Assembly (NCBI GenBank): GCA_006218035.1
Contig: VBWC01000004.1
Span: 159,537-223,536 of the forward strand
Reading direction: 5' to 3'
From: Gammaproteobacteria bacterium
GTDB lineage: Bacteria > Pseudomonadota > Gammaproteobacteria > VBWC01
DNA length: 64,000 nucleotides
Both the position numbers and the translations under genes were made by a program. Shown piece after piece: positions 45,025 through 55,600 of the stretch (positions are counted from its first letter, which is position 1; the number at the start of each line of letters is the position of its first letter). Under the pieces are notes generated by a model that saw only the letters and a program-made list of their open reading frames with translations, did no database searches and was not told the DNA's origin.

Positions 45025-45240
45025 ATGCCGTCAGTACGAGTAAGAGAACACGAGCCTTTTGAAGTAGCTTTACGTCGCTTTAAACGCACCTGTGAAAAGG
45101 CCGGTATCGTTTCCGAAGTGCGTCGCCGCGAGGCCTATGAGAAACCAACGTCGATTCGTAAGCGAAAAGCTGCAGCGGCGGTAAAGCGCCATCAGAAAAA
45201 GGTGCTGCGTGACGTTTCGAAGCGCGTAAGGTTGTATTAG
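45025..45240 (+). CDS. rpsU: Ribosomal protein bS21
   Basis: A 71-residue, strongly basic small-subunit protein beginning [20 protein letters not shown] and ending with a lysine/arginine-rich tail. The start at 45025 has GAGGTA upstream; an ATG at 44983 would add 14 odd residues. It is the first gene of the macromolecular-synthesis operon rpsU-yqeY-dnaG-rpoD. Confidence 0.97.
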   Translation: MPSVRVREHEPFEVALRRFKRTCEKAGIVSEVRRREAYEKPTSIRKRKAAAAVKRHQKKVLRDVSKRVRLY

Positions 45241-45273
45241 CGTCAACATATTAGTTTCGTTCTGCCAAATTAC

Positions 45274-45735
45274 GTGTCCCCACAACAGCCCCTGAAACAA
45301 CGTATTGACGATGATGTCAAGGCCGCAATGCGGGCCAAAGACAAGGAGCGCCTGGGCGCACTCCGCCTTTGTATGGCCGCGATTAAGCAGCGTGAAGTTG
45401 ACGAACGTATCACGCTCGATGATACCCAGGTACTTGCGGTGCTGGACAAGATGATCAAGCAGCGACGCGACTCCATCGAGCAATACCGGGCGGCCGGGCG
45501 AGATGATCTCGCAGCCAAGGAATCCTTTGAAACCGCGGTACTTCAGGAATATCTACCTCCGGCGCTGACAGACACGGAACTTAGCGAATTGATCGCGCGC
45601 GCAATCTCCCAAGTGGGCGCCAGTTCGGCAAAAGACATGGGCAAGGTGATGGGCGCGCTGAAACCGCAAGTGCAGGGGCGCGCTGATATGAACGCCGTTG
45701 GCGCGAAGGTCAAGGAACGGCTCGCGTCACTTTAG
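45274..45735 (+). CDS. yqeY: GatB/YqeY domain protein
   Basis: A 153-residue helical protein related to the tail domain of the GatB amidotransferase subunit. It has M-R-A-K-D-K-E-R-L-G-A-L-R-L and ends M-N-A-V-G-A-K-V-K-E-R-L. The start codon is GTG. Its role is unclear in bacteria, perhaps tRNA-related. It is conserved between rpsU and dnaG in many proteobacteria. Confidence 0.93.
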   Translation: MSPQQPLKQRIDDDVKAAMRAKDKERLGALRLCMAAIKQREVDERITLDDTQVLAVLDKMIKQRRDSIEQYRAAGRDDLAAKESFETAVLQEYLPPALTDTELSELIARAISQVGASSAKDMGKVMGALKPQVQGRADMNAVGAKVKERLASL

Positions 45736-45771
45736 ACCCGACTTCGTCCTTCTTCGGCTGTTCTCGACCGG

Positions 45772-45799
45772 CCGACCACCCCTTCGTCGGAGCTTTTTT
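45772..45799 (+). terminator. Probable internal terminator before dnaG
   Basis: CCGAC (45772-45776) and GTCGG (45786-45790) form a short GC stem, followed by AGC and a run of six Ts. It occupies the same place as the known rpsU-dnaG terminator that lowers dnaG expression in E. coli, although the stem is short. Confidence 0.5.
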
Positions 45800-45889
45800 G
45801 CACGACGCATGACAGCGCCGTCAACCTGACGCGATAATGCCGCAACCGAACGGCGTTGCACACCGACAGGCCGGAGATGTCGATTCGTT

Positions 45890-47638
45890 ATGGCCGGCAG
45901 AATTCCGCAACAATTCATAGATGACCTGGTCTCAAGGATCGACGTCGTCGACTTGATTGACGGCTACGTACCGCTGCGCAAGGCGGGTCGCGACTACGCA
46001 GCGTGTTGTCCGTTTCACGAGGAGAAGACGCCGTCATTTACGGTAAGTCGCGACAAACAGTTCTACCACTGTTTCGGCTGTGGCGCCCACGGGACGGCCA
46101 TCGGGTTCTTAATGGCCTATGAACATCTCGAATTCATCGAGGCCATTAACGACCTGGCTAACCGACTCGGCCTGGAAGTTCCTCACGAGGCACGCCCGGA
46201 CGAAGCACCGCAGCATAAGCTGTATGATGTTCTGGACCGCGCGGCAGACTTTTTCAGACGTCAATTAAAAGACCACGGTCAGGCCAAGCGTGCGGTCGAT
46301 TATCTCAAGCGCCGCGGCCTGACCAGCGACATCGCTGCGCAGTTCGGCATAGGCTATGCTCCGCCCGGCTGGGATAACCTCATAAAGGAACTTGGCGCCC
46401 CCGGGATTCCGCGCGAAGAACTCGCTCTTGCTGGCCTGATAGTCGAACGTGAGGACGGCAAATACTACGATCGCTTTCGGGACCGCATCATGTTTCCGAT
46501 TCGCGATACACGCGGCAGGGTCATTGGTTTTGGTGGCCGCGTGCTGGGCGAAGACACGCCGAAGTACCTGAACTCTCCGGAAACACCGTTGTTCCATAAG
46601 GGGCGAGAACTTTACGGACTCTACGAGGCATGCCAGGCGACCCGCCGCCTCGATCAGTTAATCGTCGTCGAAGGTTACATGGACGTGGTAGCGCTGGCAC
46701 AGTTTGGCATTACCAACGCAGTAGCGACTCTCGGAACAGCAACGACCAAAGAGCATATCGAGCAACTGTTCCGCAAAACCGCAGAAATCGTGTTTTGCTT
46801 CGACGGTGACCGGGCGGGTCGCGAGGCGGCGTGGCGGGCGCTGGAAAATACGTTGCCGGCGGCCCGCGAAGGCCGCCAGACCCGCTTCATGTTTCTGCCC
46901 GACGGCGATGACCCGGACACACTGATACGCCGGGAGGGCAAGAAAAAGTTTGAACTCCGGTGCGCGGAATCAGTCTCACTTTCAGCTTTTTTCTATGAAT
47001 CGCTACGCCAGCAGGCCGATACAACCAGCATTGATGGCCGGGCACGGCTGGTGGAGCTCGCCAGGCCACTACTTAACAAAATCCCGAATGGTATTTTCCA
47101 GCACATGATGGTGGAGCAGCTCGCAGAACTCGCCCGTACTGACGCCGATACCGTTAAGCGGCTCGTGTTGGGAGGCGCAAAAGCCCACGCCCCGGCCGCC
47201 GCAGTGGCGATTCCTAGCGCCCGCGGCACCACGCGACCGTCACCCGTCAGGGCCGCGATCGCATGCCTACTCCATCAGCCCTCGCTGGCGCTTACGGTGG
47301 ATCATCCTGCGCGGCTGACCAACCTGGACTTGCCCGGAGTAAAACTTTTGGTGCAAATGATTGAACTGATTCAGGGGCAGCCGCATTTAAACAGTGCCGC
47401 GCTGCTCGAACACTGGCGCGACAGTGACGACGGACGCCAGCTGACGAAACTGGCCCGCGCGCCGAACCTCGTCCCGGAGACCGGCCTTTCCGCGGAATTC
47501 ACTGGCGCCATCGCGCGCCTGGACGACGCGCGAAAGCGGCAACGGTTCTCCGAATTAACCAGTAAGAGCTTACTGACATCCGAAGAGAAAATCGAAATTC
47601 GCCGGCTGCACACCGAAATCGGCAACCACCCCGGTTAG
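45890..47638 (+). CDS. dnaG: DNA primase
   Basis: The 582-residue enzyme synthesises RNA primers for replication. The N-terminal zinc ribbon has C40, H43, C61 and C64 (C-P-F-H and C-F-G-C-G). The catalytic TOPRIM core includes V-V-E-G-Y-M-D-V-V-A-L-A and F-D-G-D-R-A-G-R-E-A. The last 130 residues form the helicase-binding domain. It lies in its usual place before rpoD. Confidence 0.98.
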   Translation: MAGRIPQQFIDDLVSRIDVVDLIDGYVPLRKAGRDYAACCPFHEEKTPSFTVSRDKQFYHCFGCGAHGTAIGFLMAYEHLEFIEAINDLANRLGLEVPHEARPDEAPQHKLYDVLDRAADFFRRQLKDHGQAKRAVDYLKRRGLTSDIAAQFGIGYAPPGWDNLIKELGAPGIPREELALAGLIVEREDGKYYDRFRDRIMFPIRDTRGRVIGFGGRVLGEDTPKYLNSPETPLFHKGRELYGLYEACQATRRLDQLIVVEGYMDVVALAQFGITNAVATLGTATTKEHIEQLFRKTAEIVFCFDGDRAGREAAWRALENTLPAAREGRQTRFMFLPDGDDPDTLIRREGKKKFELRCAESVSLSAFFYESLRQQADTTSIDGRARLVELARPLLNKIPNGIFQHMMVEQLAELARTDADTVKRLVLGGAKAHAPAAAVAIPSARGTTRPSPVRAAIACLLHQPSLALTVDHPARLTNLDLPGVKLLVQMIELIQGQPHLNSAALLEHWRDSDDGRQLTKLARAPNLVPETGLSAEFTGAIARLDDARKRQRFSELTSKSLLTSEEKIEIRRLHTEIGNHPG

Positions 47639-47717
47639 GCAAAATATATTCGCAAGCGCCGGTGATTTTCGTTAATATGTGCGGTCTTTTTGTTTTGTGA
47701 CGGGTAGTGACAAACGC

Positions 47718-49577
47718 ATGAATCCAGAACAGCAGCAGTCTCAGCTCAAATTATTGATTGCCAAGGGTAAAGAGCAGGGTTATTTGACCTATCGCGAGGT
47801 CAATGACCATCTGCCGCCCGGCATCGTCGATTCGGACCAGATCGAAGACATTATCAATATGATTAACGACATGGGTATTACGGTGCACGAAACCGCGCCG
47901 GATACCGATGCGTTGATCATGGTCGACGCAACCGCTGACGACGACGTCGCCGAGGAAGAAGCGGCGGCGGCGCTTGCGACTGTCGAGACCGAGCTTGGAC
48001 GGACGACGGATCCGGTGCGCATGTACATGCGCGAAATGGGCACCGTTGAGCTGCTGACGCGTGAAGGCGAAATTGAAATCGCGATGCGCATCGAAGACGG
48101 CCTGGCACAAATGGCCACTGCGCTATCCACGTTTCCCGGCACGATAGAGCGATTACTTCAGGTCTATGACGAATCAACATCGGGAGACATGCGCCTCAAG
48201 GATGTCGTCACGGGATTCACGGATAGCGAGAGCCCGGGACAGCTTCCCGCCGAACTGATCAGTACCGACGCCACGGCAACGGCCGACGGTGATAGCGAAA
48301 GCAGTGACGACGACGCCGGCGACGACGACGTCAGCGCCGATGATAGCGACGCGGACACCGGCCCGGATCCGGAAGTTGTGCGCGAACGTTTCGATAAACT
48401 GCGGGGCGGCTTCAAGAAAGCCTCGGCGGCGCGCGCCAAACACGGCTTGCATCATGCCAAGTCGAGCAAACTGTGGAAGGAAGTCACAGATGTTTTCATG
48501 CAGTTCAAACTGGCGCCGAAACTGTCAGAACAGCTGATCCGCGATCTGCGCAGCGTTGTTGAGGAAATCCGTGGTTATGAGCGGGCCATCATGGATATCT
48601 GTGTCAAACAGGTACAGATGCCTCGCAAGGATTTCATTACGACCTTCCCCGATAACGAGACCAATCTTAAATGGTTGCAACAGCAGGTCGATGCGGGCCG
48701 GCCGTATTCGGCGGCGATCAAGGAACATGCCGACGATATTCTCCGCTTACAGAACAAACTCGTCGGAATTCAGGGCCAGCGCGGGCTCACGATTGCCGAA
48801 ATCAAGGATATCAACCGCAAGATGTCGATCGGCGAAGCGAAAGCGCGCCGCGCCAAGAAGGAAATGATCGAGGCAAACCTGCGCCTGGTGATCTCGATTG
48901 CCAAAAAGTACACCAACCGCGGATTGCAATTCCTCGACCTGATTCAGGAAGGCAACATCGGCCTGATGAAGGCAGTCGACAAATTTGAATATCGCCGGGG
49001 CTACAAGTTCTCCACGTACGCAACCTGGTGGATACGCCAGGCCATTACGCGTTCCATCGCCGATCAGGCGCGCACGATACGCATCCCCGTACACATGATT
49101 GAAACGATCAACAAGTTAAACCGCATCTCCCGCCAGATGCTGCAGGAGATGGGGCGTGAAGCGACACCGGAGGAACTTTCCGTACGGATGGAGATGCCGG
49201 AGGACAAGGTACGCAAGGTGCTGAAGATCGCCAAGGAACCGATCTCGATGGAAACACCGATCGGCGACGACGAGGATTCTCATCTCGGCGATTTTATCGA
49301 GGACTCCAACGTTCTTTCGCCACCGGACTCGGCGACCTTTGAAGGGTTGCGTGAGGCTACCCAGGAAGTGCTTGAAGGCCTGACGGCGCGTGAAGCAAAG
49401 GTTCTGCGTATGCGCTTCGGCATCGGCATGAACACCGACCATACGCTGGAAGAAGTCGGCAAACAGTTCGATGTCACGCGTGAACGCATCCGTCAGATCG
49501 AGGCGAAGGCGTTGCGCAAGCTGCGCCATCCGAGCCGCTCCGAACGGCTGCGCAGCTTTATCGATCTCGAAAGTTAA
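47718..49577 (+). CDS. rpoD: RNA polymerase primary sigma factor (sigma-70)
   Basis: The major sigma factor, about 619 residues from the ATG at 47718 (M-N-P-E-Q-Q-Q-S-Q). Region 1.1 is followed by [11 protein letters not shown] (1.2), an acidic non-conserved segment with many D and S (about residues 190-225), and regions 2-4: [33 protein letters not shown], and [17 protein letters not shown]. The position after dnaG confirms the assignment. Confidence 0.98.
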   Translation: MNPEQQQSQLKLLIAKGKEQGYLTYREVNDHLPPGIVDSDQIEDIINMINDMGITVHETAPDTDALIMVDATADDDVAEEEAAAALATVETELGRTTDPVRMYMREMGTVELLTREGEIEIAMRIEDGLAQMATALSTFPGTIERLLQVYDESTSGDMRLKDVVTGFTDSESPGQLPAELISTDATATADGDSESSDDDAGDDDVSADDSDADTGPDPEVVRERFDKLRGGFKKASAARAKHGLHHAKSSKLWKEVTDVFMQFKLAPKLSEQLIRDLRSVVEEIRGYERAIMDICVKQVQMPRKDFITTFPDNETNLKWLQQQVDAGRPYSAAIKEHADDILRLQNKLVGIQGQRGLTIAEIKDINRKMSIGEAKARRAKKEMIEANLRLVISIAKKYTNRGLQFLDLIQEGNIGLMKAVDKFEYRRGYKFSTYATWWIRQAITRSIADQARTIRIPVHMIETINKLNRISRQMLQEMGREATPEELSVRMEMPEDKVRKVLKIAKEPISMETPIGDDEDSHLGDFIEDSNVLSPPDSATFEGLREATQEVLEGLTAREAKVLRMRFGIGMNTDHTLEEVGKQFDVTRERIRQIEAKALRKLRHPSRSERLRSFIDLES

Positions 49578-49793
49578 TCGCCGATCGAATACTTTTGTTA
49601 TTCGTTCCGCGGTAAACTTCCTGCCTCGACAGGTTTATCGCGGCGCCGCGCCAGCAACTCTGGTCGGGCGAGGACCGGTCAAGTGTCCTGCGGATATTCA
49701 TAACCTGAAGAGCGCCTGGCCCTCGAAGGTCGGGCCGGCGCAACCAATCAAGGTGGCAATTGCGCTTTGAGCAGCAAAGGCAGTATCCCCTCC

Positions 49794-49870
<77 letters not shown>

Positions 49871-50197
49871 ACATTTGAAGTCCCACCCAGCCACTCCCGG
49901 CGGGCATTCTTTCTTGCGTATTCTCGGAGCTCGTGCGGATCCGTGCGGATTGCGCCACCCGACTATCTGGCCCGCCCCCGGGCCATAAGTCCACTCTCGC
50001 CGCCCATTCGTCCTCCAACCTTGTTCCGGGCAACAAGGTTGGAGTCCACGCACGTCACCTTTTCGGACATTTTAATTGGTTACACGCTGCGGGCGGTTCG
50101 CTGAACCGATCAGGTTATGGAATTACTTACGCGCCCGAAACGATCCCCGTTTGGTGGCCAAGGAGTGTGCGTCCCGCAATACTAAAGATGCGTGGAC
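49871..50197. other. Gene-free stretch after the tRNA with a perfect hairpin
   Basis: No gene is supported here. A perfect 12-bp inverted repeat lies at 50014-50043 (TCCAACCTTGTT and AACAAGGTTGGA, 6-nt loop). No second copy of the tRNA 3' end and no integrase were seen, so the tRNA shows no evidence of use as an integration site. Confidence 0.55.
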
Positions 50198-50225
50198 AAA
50201 CACTCTAACGGTCGTTAGAGTGTTT
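50198..50225. promoter_or_regulatory. Perfect 28-bp palindrome, candidate ArsR-type operator
   Basis: AAACACTCTAACG, GT, CGTTAGAGTGTTT: 13-bp arms with two central bases, three bases before the GTG start of the ArsR-rhodanese gene. The length and symmetry suit a winged-helix dimer, so autoregulation of the sulfur operon is likely. Confidence 0.75.
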
Positions 50226-50228
50226 TCT

Positions 50229-50900
50229 GTGGACAAGCGCTTACTGAAGAATCTGCTGTACGAACAAGTCGCCCTCATCGGCAAGGCCGTATCGAGTCCG
50301 AAGCGGCTCGAACTGCTGGAACTGCTCGCACAAGGCGAGAAGTCGGTTGAAGTCCTGGCCGACGAACTGTCTGTGGACATGAAACTCGTCAGCGCCCACC
50401 TGAGAACGTTGAAGGAAGCACGTCTCGTCGAGTCCAGACGGACGGGTAAGTACGTGATGTATCGCCTGAGCGGATCCGACGTCGCGGCGTTGTGGGTGAC
50501 GTTGCGGCAGGTCGCCGAGGAGCATCTGGTGGAACTGCAACGGGCGCTCCAGCGCATCGCCTCCAACCCGACGACACTTGTGTCTCTGGATCGTCAAACC
50601 TTGCTTGATCAGGCGCGGCGCGGAGAGATCATTGTCATCGACGTGCGCCCCCCGGCGGAGTATCAGGCGGCCCATCTTCCGTTCGCCCGGTCGATGCCTT
50701 TGGCCGAGATCGAACAGCGACTCGCTGAACTGCCGGCGGATAAAGAGATCGTCGCCTATTGCCGCGGCCCGTTCTGCCTGATGTCCGATGAGGCCGTGAA
50801 ACTGCTCGCACAACGCGGTTTTCGCGCATGGAAAATCGCCGACGGGGTGGTCGAGTGGCAGGCGGCCGGTTTGCCGCTGGAAACCGGCTTCGCCGGCTAA
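50229..50900 (+). CDS. ArsR-family regulator fused to a rhodanese domain
   Basis: About 223 residues. An ArsR/SmtB winged helix comes first (K-A-V-S-S-P-K-R-L-E-L-L-E-L-L, L-S-V-D-M-K-L-V-S-A-H-L-R-T-L-K-E-A-R-L-V). A rhodanese domain follows, with I-V-I-D-V-R-P-P-A-E-Y and the active-site loop Y-C-R-G-P-F-C. The winged-helix part has no Cys, so sensing of persulfide or sulfide probably uses the rhodanese cysteines. The start is GTG at 50229 just after the palindrome (50220 is an alternative); no clear ribosome site is visible. It leads a three-gene operon with DsrE and SQR-like genes, which it probably controls. Confidence 0.87.
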   Translation: MDKRLLKNLLYEQVALIGKAVSSPKRLELLELLAQGEKSVEVLADELSVDMKLVSAHLRTLKEARLVESRRTGKYVMYRLSGSDVAALWVTLRQVAEEHLVELQRALQRIASNPTTLVSLDRQTLLDQARRGEIIVIDVRPPAEYQAAHLPFARSMPLAEIEQRLAELPADKEIVAYCRGPFCLMSDEAVKLLAQRGFRAWKIADGVVEWQAAGLPLETGFAG

Positions 50901-50949
50901 AGCACCGGATGAACTGGCACCCCATTCAGCATAAGAGAGATATCCAACC

Positions 50950-51300
50950 ATGAAAACCCTGTTTATCCTTAACGATCCGCCGTATGGCACGGAGCGCAGT
51001 TACAATGCGTTGCGGCTAGCCCGACAGTTACTCAAGGCTGGACATGAGGAGGTGAAACTCTTTCTCATCGGCGACGCGGTGGCCTGCGCCAAGGCCGGTC
51101 AGACGGTCCCTCAAGGCTATTACAACACCGGCGACATGCTCGGCATGATCGTCCGCGCCGGCGGCGAGATCGGTGTGTGCGGCACCTGTATCGATGCGCG
51201 CGGGATTGCGGCCGGGGAACTGATCGCAGGCGTGCCGCGCGGCAGCATGGACATGCTCACAAGCTGGACCCAGTGGGCCGACAAGGTCATCACGTTCTGA
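50950..51300 (+). CDS. DsrE-family sulfur-relay protein
   Basis: A 116-residue DsrE/DsrF-like fold: T-L-F-I-L-N-D-P-P-Y-G-T-E-R-S-Y-N-A-L-R-L-A, V-K-L-F-L-I-G-D-A-V and a G-V-C-G-T-C-I motif whose cysteines could carry persulfide sulfur. These proteins hand sulfur between oxidation enzymes and carriers. It lies between the regulator and the SQR-like flavoprotein. Confidence 0.9.
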   Translation: MKTLFILNDPPYGTERSYNALRLARQLLKAGHEEVKLFLIGDAVACAKAGQTVPQGYYNTGDMLGMIVRAGGEIGVCGTCIDARGIAAGELIAGVPRGSMDMLTSWTQWADKVITF

Positions 51301-51310
51301 GGAGGCTTCC

Positions 51311-52462
51311 ATGAACCGGACCGCGCTGATTCTGGGGGCGGGTCTCGGCGGCATCGTCGCCGCCAAGACGCTGCGAAAACTCCTGCCGACCTCCGACCGG
51401 GTGATTGCGGTCGATCGTGTCGAGCAGCATTTCTTTCCGCCCTCGCTGCTGTGGCTGATGGTGGGCCAACGCAAGCCGGCGGATTTCACGCGTCCCCTGA
51501 GCCGCTTGACTGATCACGGCGTGGAGTTGCACCGTGGCACTGTCACCCGGATCGATCCGCGGCGCCGTGAGGCCGACATCGACGGACAGACGATCACCGC
51601 CGATGCGCTGATCATCGCGCTCGGCGCCGACTACGCGCCGGAGGCGATTCCCGGGCTCGCGGATGCCGGGATGAATCTTTACACGATGGCGGGCGCGACC
51701 GCCATCCGCGACGCGCTCGCCCGCTTCAACGGCGGACGCATCGTCATCCTCACCGCAGCGCCGATGTACAAGTGCCCGGCGGCGCCCTACGAGGCGGCGA
51801 TGCTGGTGGATTCCCATCTGCGCAAGCGCGGATTGCGCGGCCAGGCGACCATCGAGTTTTTCGCGGCCGAGTCCCGGCCAATGTTCGTCGCCGGTCCGGA
51901 GATAGGCGCAGCGGTACGCAGCATGATCGAGACACGTGGCATCACCTATCGCCCGGAATACCAGGTCAAGGACATCGACCCGGCGGCGCGCCGGATCGCC
52001 TTCGTCAATGGCGCCACAGCGGAATTCGATCTGCTGATTTACGTCCCACCGCATCGCGCGCCGGCAGTGGTACGCGACGCGGGCCTCACCAACGAGAGTG
52101 GCTGGATCCCGGTGGACCGGCACACGTTGCAAACGCAATTCGATAATGTCTTCGCCATCGGCGACATCACGACCATTCCGCTGAAAATGGGCCGGCCGCT
52201 GCCGAAGGCCGGCGTGTTCGCCCACGACCAGGCCGATGTCGTCGCGCACAACATCGCCCATGCCTGGAACGGCAAGGGCGCGCCGCGCCAGTTTACCGGT
52301 CAAGGCATGTGCTTCATCGAGACCGGCAATGCCCGCGCCGGCATCGGCAAGGGCGACTTCTACGCCGAGCCGGCACCGCACATGGAGATGCGCGGCCCGA
52401 GCCTGCTCTGGCACGCCGGTAAAATTCTGTACGAGAAGTACTGGCTCTACCGGCAGTTCTGA
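51311..52462 (+). CDS. Sulfide:quinone oxidoreductase-like flavoprotein
   Basis: A 383-residue FAD-dependent oxidoreductase. The FAD-binding L-I-L-G-A-G-L-G-G-I-V-A-A near the N-terminus, a redox Cys in M-Y-K-C-P-A-A-P-Y-E-A, and the second FAD motif V-F-A-I-G-D-I-T place it in the SQR/FCSD family. K-A-G-V-F-A-H-D-Q-A and an amphipathic C-terminal helix are as in membrane-associated SQRs. The probable role is oxidation of sulfide or persulfide with electron transfer to quinone. The SQR subtype is uncertain. It has GAGGCTTCC upstream and follows dsrE by 10 bases. Confidence 0.86.
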   Translation: MNRTALILGAGLGGIVAAKTLRKLLPTSDRVIAVDRVEQHFFPPSLLWLMVGQRKPADFTRPLSRLTDHGVELHRGTVTRIDPRRREADIDGQTITADALIIALGADYAPEAIPGLADAGMNLYTMAGATAIRDALARFNGGRIVILTAAPMYKCPAAPYEAAMLVDSHLRKRGLRGQATIEFFAAESRPMFVAGPEIGAAVRSMIETRGITYRPEYQVKDIDPAARRIAFVNGATAEFDLLIYVPPHRAPAVVRDAGLTNESGWIPVDRHTLQTQFDNVFAIGDITTIPLKMGRPLPKAGVFAHDQADVVAHNIAHAWNGKGAPRQFTGQGMCFIETGNARAGIGKGDFYAEPAPHMEMRGPSLLWHAGKILYEKYWLYRQF

Positions 52463-52694
52463 TTTCAGGGTACGGACATCGGGAGATCACGCCCGATTTT
52501 TTGCTCACCAATTTCCCGATTCGACGACCGAAGTCGATCGTTTAGGCCATGGTTGCGCCAATGCTGCACGCCAGGCGTTCCGCCGCGACAACTGCTTGCT
52601 GCATTCTACCTATGTTAAAGCCAGGTTTACGTTGGCCGTTCATTCGCCGACACCGCGCGCTGCCCGGCGGTACACGTAGCGCGATTCGACCTAA

Positions 52695-55600
52695 TCAATT
52701 ACTGTGGCCGTGGCCGGCGCATTCAGGATGTGTTGCCGCGACGGAGCCAAACGCTTCGCAGCGAATAGTAACCGGCACTCCCTCCAGATCATCCACCAGC
52801 ATCGCTGCCTGCAACGGCGACCCCGACTCGTTCGGGGGGATACCGGCGATATAGCGCATGCCGGGCATTGCTGGCGGCGATAGCGCCACGGTCAAGAAGC
52901 CGTTTACAAAACTGAAGTCGTAGTTCCCGGAACTCAGCGTGCCCGGCGCTGCAACAATGTCGTAACTTCCCGGCACACTCGTTGAATCCGCCGTCGTCGT
53001 CAGTAGCGGGATGCCACCGACGTCTGAGGTTGCCAGCGTTTCGCCGGTCACCCATCCGGCGTACGTCGCGGTCAGCACGGGGTTCGTCTCGCCTTCCGTG
53101 CGCGACTTGTTGTCCGCCGTCACCGTCAGCGGCCGTTTGCTAATCGTCGCCGTCGTGGTCTGGTCGGCGATCGCATAGTTGCCGACATCGGTCCCGCTCA
53201 AACCGAGACCGCTGACGGTCACTGTCTTGCCGCTGCCGGCGTTCCTGGTATCGAAGCTCGCGCTCGCGCTACCGCTGTTGAGACCGACGGTGTCCGCACC
53301 GATCACGCCTGACAATGTCCCATAGCTCGTGACCGTCGCGTCCGTATTGCCGTCGTAGACCTTGTCGGCGGCCGTCAGACCCGTCAGCGTCAGGCTCTTC
53401 GCCGTGATATCGGCCGTCGTTACATGATTGGCGATGCTGTAGTTGCCGGCGTCTGTTCCGCTCAGGCCGAGGCCGCTGACGGTCACGGTCTTGCCGATGC
53501 CGACGTTGCGCGTATCGAAGCCCGCACTCGTACCACCGCTGTTCAGGCTGACGGCATCGGCACCAATCACGCCCGATAAAGTGCCGTAACCTGATACTGT
53601 CGCATTCGTATTACCGTCGTAGACCTTGTCGCTCGCTGCCAGACCCGATAGCGTCAGACTCTTCGCCGTGATATCCGCCGTGGTGGCGACACTGGCACTG
53701 GCAAGCTGATAGTTACCGGCCAGCCCGCCGTTGGTCCCGTCCACCGCGGTATAACCACTCGCCGTCACGGTCTTGCCGACGCCAACGTTCCTGGTGTCGA
53801 ACGTCACCGTCGTTGGCGCGCTCAGCAGCAGCGTCTCGCTGCCGATCAGACCGGACAGTGCGCCGATACTGCCGAGCGTCGCTGCTGTCGTTGCGTCATA
53901 AACCTTGTTCTGTGCGGCAAGCCCGCTGATCGTTACCGTCGCCTTGTTGATCGTGCCGCTGCCGCCGATACCGCTGCTCGCCAGCGATCCCAGGCTGTAG
54001 TTGGCCGCAGCGGCCCCGGACAGACTCAGCCCCGAAAGCGTATAGCCGGGGGCACCGGCGTTCTTGTTGTTGTATTGCCCGGCACCGACGACCGACACGT
54101 CATCGCCGCCCACCGTATTGGTGATCGTCGCCGTCGCACCGGTCAGCCCCACCCCGCCGTCATAGGTCTTGCTGACGGCGTTGGTCGACACCGTGACCGG
54201 GCGCGGCGTAACCACGAGATCGCCGTCCTGCACCGCGGTCAGATTGAAATTGTTGTTGCCGGTCCTGGTGACCACGGCGGTAATCGCGTAGGTACCCACC
54301 GGGGACGCCGCGGTGACCGGTGTACTGACGTCAACGCTGGCTGTGCCGCCCAGCCCGTCGTCAGCGGTCCAGTTGTCACCACCGTTGTTTGTCAACACCA
54401 GCGTCCGTATGCTCGTGGCGCTGGTACAGCTGCTGGCAGGACAGTACCGCGCACTGCCAACCACCAGCGGCGGCAGCGGATTACCGTAGACCTTCGCGGC
54501 GTCGCTCAATACCACCAGCAAGGTATCCGCCGGATAAATCGTAAACGTGCCAGCGGCCGGCGTGATGACGTAGTTCGCCGAGTTCGCTGAGGGCGTGATC
54601 GTGTACGTGCCGGAAGTCTCGCCCGCCGCACGCGTGATCGTTACATTCGACAGTACCGCCGCCGTCTCGCCGTTGACGAAGCCGCTGTAGCTCGCCGTGA
54701 GCGACGGATCACTGTCGAAGATGATTTTCGCCGCGTCGTTGGCAGTCATCGTCAACGGCGCCTGATTGATCGTGCCGCTGCCATCGACCCAGACCAGCGT
54801 GTAGTTGGCTGCATCCGCACCGGTCAGTGCGAGCGAACTGCGCAGTACCTGATGAGCGCCCGCGTTAACGCCGTCATACACGGCGGCACCCGCAATACTG
54901 GCGCTGTCACCGCCAACCAGCCCGGTACCGGCCCCGGCGCCGACGGTGTACCCCGGCTCGCCGGCTGGCATCGCCGACGTGCCGTTGTAGGTCCGGTCGA
55001 CTGCCGCCTTGCCGGTCAGGTTCACCGGGCGTGATGTGATGTTGGCCGTCACCGCCGCACTGGCGCTGGCGAGCTGATAGTTGCTGGCGAGCCCGCCGTT
55101 GGTTCCGTCGGCGAGGGTGTAGCCAGCGGCGGTCACGGTCTTGCCGGTGCCGACGTTCTTGCTGGAAAACGTCACCGTCGCCGGGGCATTGAGCACCAAT
55201 GTTTCACTGCCGACAAATCCACTCAGACTGCCACCGCTGCTCAACGTCGCCGCAGTATTGGCATCGTAAACCTTATTGTTCGCTGCGACACCACTGATCG
55301 TTACCGTCCTGGGTGTGATGTCGGCCGTGGTCACGTGATCGGCGATGCTGTAGTTGCCGGCACTGGCGCCGCTCAGACCGAGGCCGCTGACGGTAACCGT
55401 CTTGCCGATGCCGACGTTCTTGGTATCGAAGGTCGCGCTGACACCGCCGCTGTTGACACTCACGGCGTCCGCGCCGATCACGCCTGACAAAGCGCCATAG
55501 CTGGAGACCGTCGCGCCGGTGTTACCGTCATAGATCTTGTTGCTGGCCGTCAGGCTCGGCAACGTCAGTGCCTTCGGATCAACGGTCAGCGTGCCGTTGG

